Positions 5,397 to 7,288 of a stretch of 7,288 nucleotides of DNA are shown here, one piece after another. The notes under the pieces are model-generated. The model saw only the letters and a list, made by a program, of their open reading frames with translations, was not told the DNA's origin and ran no database searches. The position numbers and the translations under genes are program-made. The number at the start of each line of letters is the position of its first letter. Within the stretch, counting starts at the first letter, position 1. This DNA is from Spirochaetota bacterium (GTDB lineage: Bacteria; Spirochaetota; UBA4802; JAFGJZ01), in NCBI GenBank assembly GCA_023396665.1, contig JAEWVL010000015.1:1-7288 (forward strand). The letters are read 5' to 3'.

Positions 5397-6197
5397 ATGA
5401 AAGTCGCACATCCGCCGGTTTTGTTCATATTCTTTCTTCTGCTTTTTCCGCTTTTCGCCCAGGACTTTCAGGCGAACTACATCAATACCCGGCGCGTACT
5501 TCAGGCCTACGGCGTCGGCGAAGCCACCTTTGCCGAAAAAAAAGCACTGTTTGAAAAACTGGATGCTGAAGACATGCGGGTGATCGCCTCGTTCGAAAAA
5601 CGCAAAGACCAGGTGGACACGATACCCGAATTCATGACTGCGGCACTGTACTCGGGCTACAAGGTGAAAGAGAGTGAAAACCAGCTCATCATACTTGAAG
5701 AGCTTTCGATCGGAACGACCGCGGGAAAACGCCTTGCCGCAACATGGTTACGAAAACGAATCGATGACGATGCGACTCACGCCGATGCGACAGCTTTTAT
5801 CGCAAGAAAATCGAATGTCTCCGAAGAGGAGATGCTTGCCTACTACCGTGAAGCCGTAAGCGCTGAAATCGACTCGGTTGTTGAGCGTGTGCTGCAAAAC
5901 ACGACGAAGAAATATTTTCAGTATTCAGCCGATGCGAATGCCTCTGCCGGTGCTGAGAAGACCGACGCGATCGGGGTATTGAAAGAATATTTTGTGACCC
6001 CGAACGACGCAAATTACGAAAATCTGCTCGAAGCCATGCGCCGCTTCGGCAGAGAGAGCGGCAATTCGACACAGGCGATGGCCAGGTTCAGATCGTTTAT
6101 ACGGGTGATCGATCTTCTCTCGCCGAAATTACGTCAGCGAATCGCCAGGGACATATTCAAGGATGACACGGCGCAAGACCGCAACGGATCCGACTGA
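5397..6197 (+). CDS. Exported helical protein of unknown function
   Basis: Encodes 266 residues. The N-terminus is a clear signal peptide: MK, a hydrophobic run to about residue 21 (VLFIFFLLLFPLF), then a likely cleavage after FA before QDF. There is no lipobox Cys, so the mature protein should be soluble in the periplasm or outside. The rest is mostly charged and helical, with no Cys and no transmembrane segment. It has a Glu/Lys-rich first half and an Arg-rich C-terminal part (about 210-255) resembling helical-repeat packing. I recognise no family or catalytic motif. The start is supported by AGGAG (5384-5388) at 8 bases from the ATG. A structured region precedes it, and the HepT-like gene begins 2 bases after its stop, so the two are probably cotranscribed. 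Confidence 0.8.
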   Translation: MKVAHPPVLFIFFLLLFPLFAQDFQANYINTRRVLQAYGVGEATFAEKKALFEKLDAEDMRVIASFEKRKDQVDTIPEFMTAALYSGYKVKESENQLIILEELSIGTTAGKRLAATWLRKRIDDDATHADATAFIARKSNVSEEEMLAYYREAVSAEIDSVVERVLQNTTKKYFQYSADANASAGAEKTDAIGVLKEYFVTPNDANYENLLEAMRRFGRESGNSTQAMARFRSFIRVIDLLSPKLRQRIARDIFKDDTAQDRNGSD

Positions 6198-6198
6198 G

Positions 6199-6642
6199 AT
6201 GAAAAACAAGATTTATTCGGAAATACAGCAGATTGACCTTCTCATTAAGACACATGATCTGCTGGTGGATTTATGCCGGGAAAACAGTCCGAACACGACA
6301 GAGCTGGCCGCCGCGGCCTCGATTCTCTTCTCTTTTTACAGCGGACTGAAAAGGATTTTCGCCGTCATTGACGCGACATTTTCCACGGACGAAGAGGATG
6401 GAAACGGCAATACGGGTGAAGACCCGCCTGAAAATGAAAAAGGGGAAAAGGACAGAAGCTTGTGGATCTTTACTGAAGATACGCGCAGGGTTCTGAAACA
6501 ATACGAGGAGTATTACCGTTCGTATCTTGAAAAACAGCACGACGCCGCCGGCTGGAACAGCATGAAAGAGATATTTCTTTTTTTAAAGGTCAATTGGGCT
6601 ATAATAAAAAAAGAAATATTATATTTTGTCGAAATAATTTAA
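6199..6642 (+). CDS. HepT-like protein lacking the usual RNase motif
   Basis: Encodes 147 residues. The stretch TELAAAASILFSFYSGLKRIF (about 34-54) closely fits the HepT-like domain, in which ELrAlAaiLhdFYnGiERIF is typical. The later IFTEDTRRVLKQYEEYYR (about 90-107) fits the helix that leads into the family's RxxxxHxY-type motif. Here that motif reads YYRSYLEKQHDAAGW, so the usual His and RHxY are missing, and catalytic RNase (toxin) activity looks unlikely. An acidic, low-complexity insert (about 63-85) sits between the two parts. HepT proteins normally pair with a MNT nucleotidyltransferase antitoxin; none is nearby. The ATG at 6199 begins 2 bases after the preceding stop with no clear ribosome site, so coupling is likely. 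An in-frame ATG at 6163 would overlap the upstream gene by 35 bases. Confidence 0.65.
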   Translation: MKNKIYSEIQQIDLLIKTHDLLVDLCRENSPNTTELAAAASILFSFYSGLKRIFAVIDATFSTDEEDGNGNTGEDPPENEKGEKDRSLWIFTEDTRRVLKQYEEYYRSYLEKQHDAAGWNSMKEIFLFLKVNWAIIKKEILYFVEII

Positions 6643-6666
6643 ACATTAAAATATAATCGTCTTTTT
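6608..6666. terminator. AT-rich inverted repeat between convergent genes
   Basis: ATTATATTTT (6618-6627) and AAAATATAAT (6648-6657) are perfect 10 bp reverse complements with a 20-base loop. AAAAAGA (6608-6614) and TCTTTTT (6660-6666) extend the stem after a small internal loop. The left arm lies inside the last codons of the HepT-like gene, and the right arm reaches the stop of the convergent membrane-protein gene. A bidirectional terminator is the simplest reading, although the stem is almost free of G-C pairs. Confidence 0.5.
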
Positions 6667-7288
6667 CAAAAGCGCGCTCCTATGCGGAAAAACAGGCGCA
6701 CGTCATAAAGCGGCGAGCTGCTGTACACCACGCTCATCAGCTCGAAGCCGCTGTCCATAAAGACCCTGCCGTATTCGCTGCGCAGGGCAATCGTCGCGGC
6801 CAGAGCCGGATCTATCGAATTGTGCGTTTCTTTCTCGTCGCCGTCAAGAACCTTCATCGTGCTGCTCGACAAACCGCCCGCCACCCGGACAAAAAGGCTG
6901 AAATTCTCGTTAAAGGGCCTGGTGTAGTACACACCGGGTAGCGCCGAAAACAGGGCGAGATTCTGAAACACGATATCGTCACGCCCCTTGTTCTCAAGTG
7001 CCGTGTAGGCAAGTGACAGATCGAAACCGATGGGTTTGAAATAATCATAACCGCCGTAGAGCTGAAAATCGCGTGCAGAGTTGGAGGCGATCTTGTTCCA
7101 GTTTTGCAACAGGATATTGTAGGACCAGCCGATTCCGACGTAGAGATATTTGCGCCCCGCGACCTTTCGTTCTTTCACATAGATGTTGATCCAGGGTGAA
7201 TTGCTGGCCACATCCTGATTGCGGTCGAGGGTGCTGACGCGCAGCTTGTAGACCCCCGGAGAGAGTATCGAGGGATCAAGAGCATAGG
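6666..7288 (-). CDS. Outer-membrane beta-barrel protein with an Ig-like N-terminal part (5' end outside window)
   Basis: The minus-strand frame is open from the window edge to a TGA at 6668-6666, about 207 codons, so the true start lies beyond 7288. A GTG at 7211 is internal, because clear protein sequence continues upstream (DPSILSPGVYKLRVSTLD), typical of the last strands of an Ig-like or Y_Y_Y-like module. From about 7165 leftward the protein alternates polar and aromatic residues in strands, such as KYLYVGIGWSYN, FDLSLAYTA, FSLFVRVAGGL and DVRLFFRIGARF. The final residue is Phe, the usual C-terminal signal for insertion by the BAM machinery. It probably forms a small barrel of about eight or more strands, with a surface or periplasmic Ig-like part. 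The ligand is unknown. Confidence 0.75.
   Translation of the reverse strand, partial: YALDPSILSPGVYKLRVSTLDRNQDVASNSPWINIYVKERKVAGRKYLYVGIGWSYNILLQNWNKIASNSARDFQLYGGYDYFKPIGFDLSLAYTALENKGRDDIVFQNLALFSALPGVYYTRPFNENFSLFVRVAGGLSSSTMKVLDGDEKETHNSIDPALAATIALRSEYGRVFMDSGFELMSVVYSSSPLYDVRLFFRIGARF

Noticed and set aside
1..7288. CRISPR array, tRNA, rRNA, insertion sequence or phage genes
   Set aside because: No regularly spaced direct repeats, tRNA-like folds, rRNA sequence, transposase or phage proteins were seen on either strand.

Overview
The window is an ordinary-looking bacterial chromosome segment of balanced base composition, with seven complete genes, one long partial gene at the right edge, and possibly a few codons of another gene at the left edge. 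The mix suggests a spirochaete or a relative: a CarD-type RNA polymerase-binding regulator, an HtrA protease whose signal peptide ends in a spirochaete-like lipobox (IFVSC), and a partial outer-membrane barrel ending in Phe. This assignment is inference; no rRNA or marker gene is present to settle it.

Layout. Positions 1-212 hold a strong sigma70-type promoter and two tandem 12-14 bp palindromes that sit over the start of a MarR-family regulator (213-692). A leader with two small hairpins precedes a carD gene with a GTG start (774-1256). After a 188 bp gap comes a short five-helix EamA-family membrane protein (1445-1879). It ends against a bidirectional terminator shared with the convergent htrA gene (1905-3389, minus). 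The 381 bp divergent region between htrA and the next gene holds a 13 bp inverted repeat and two palindromes very like the marR operators, next to a candidate promoter for a CobO-type corrinoid adenosyltransferase (3771-4304). The cobO stop overlaps the start of a 321-residue protein (4304-5269) that looks like two degenerate receiver domains followed by an unrecognised C-terminal region. Next comes a G6/C6 set of competing inverted repeats, an exported helical protein of unknown function (5397-6197), and a HepT-like protein that seems to lack the usual catalytic motif (6199-6642). An AT-rich inverted repeat separates this from a convergent gene for an Ig-like plus beta-barrel outer-membrane protein (6666-7288, minus, start outside the window).

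How the parts may work together. The most suggestive link is regulatory. The palindrome TTGTATTTACAA, present twice at the marR start, recurs with one change upstream of cobO, so the MarR protein may control both itself and the cobO/pseudo-receiver pair. That pair is translationally coupled, both members are rich in cysteine and each has a CxC motif, which makes a shared function worth testing. No mobile element, CRISPR array, tRNA or rRNA is visible.
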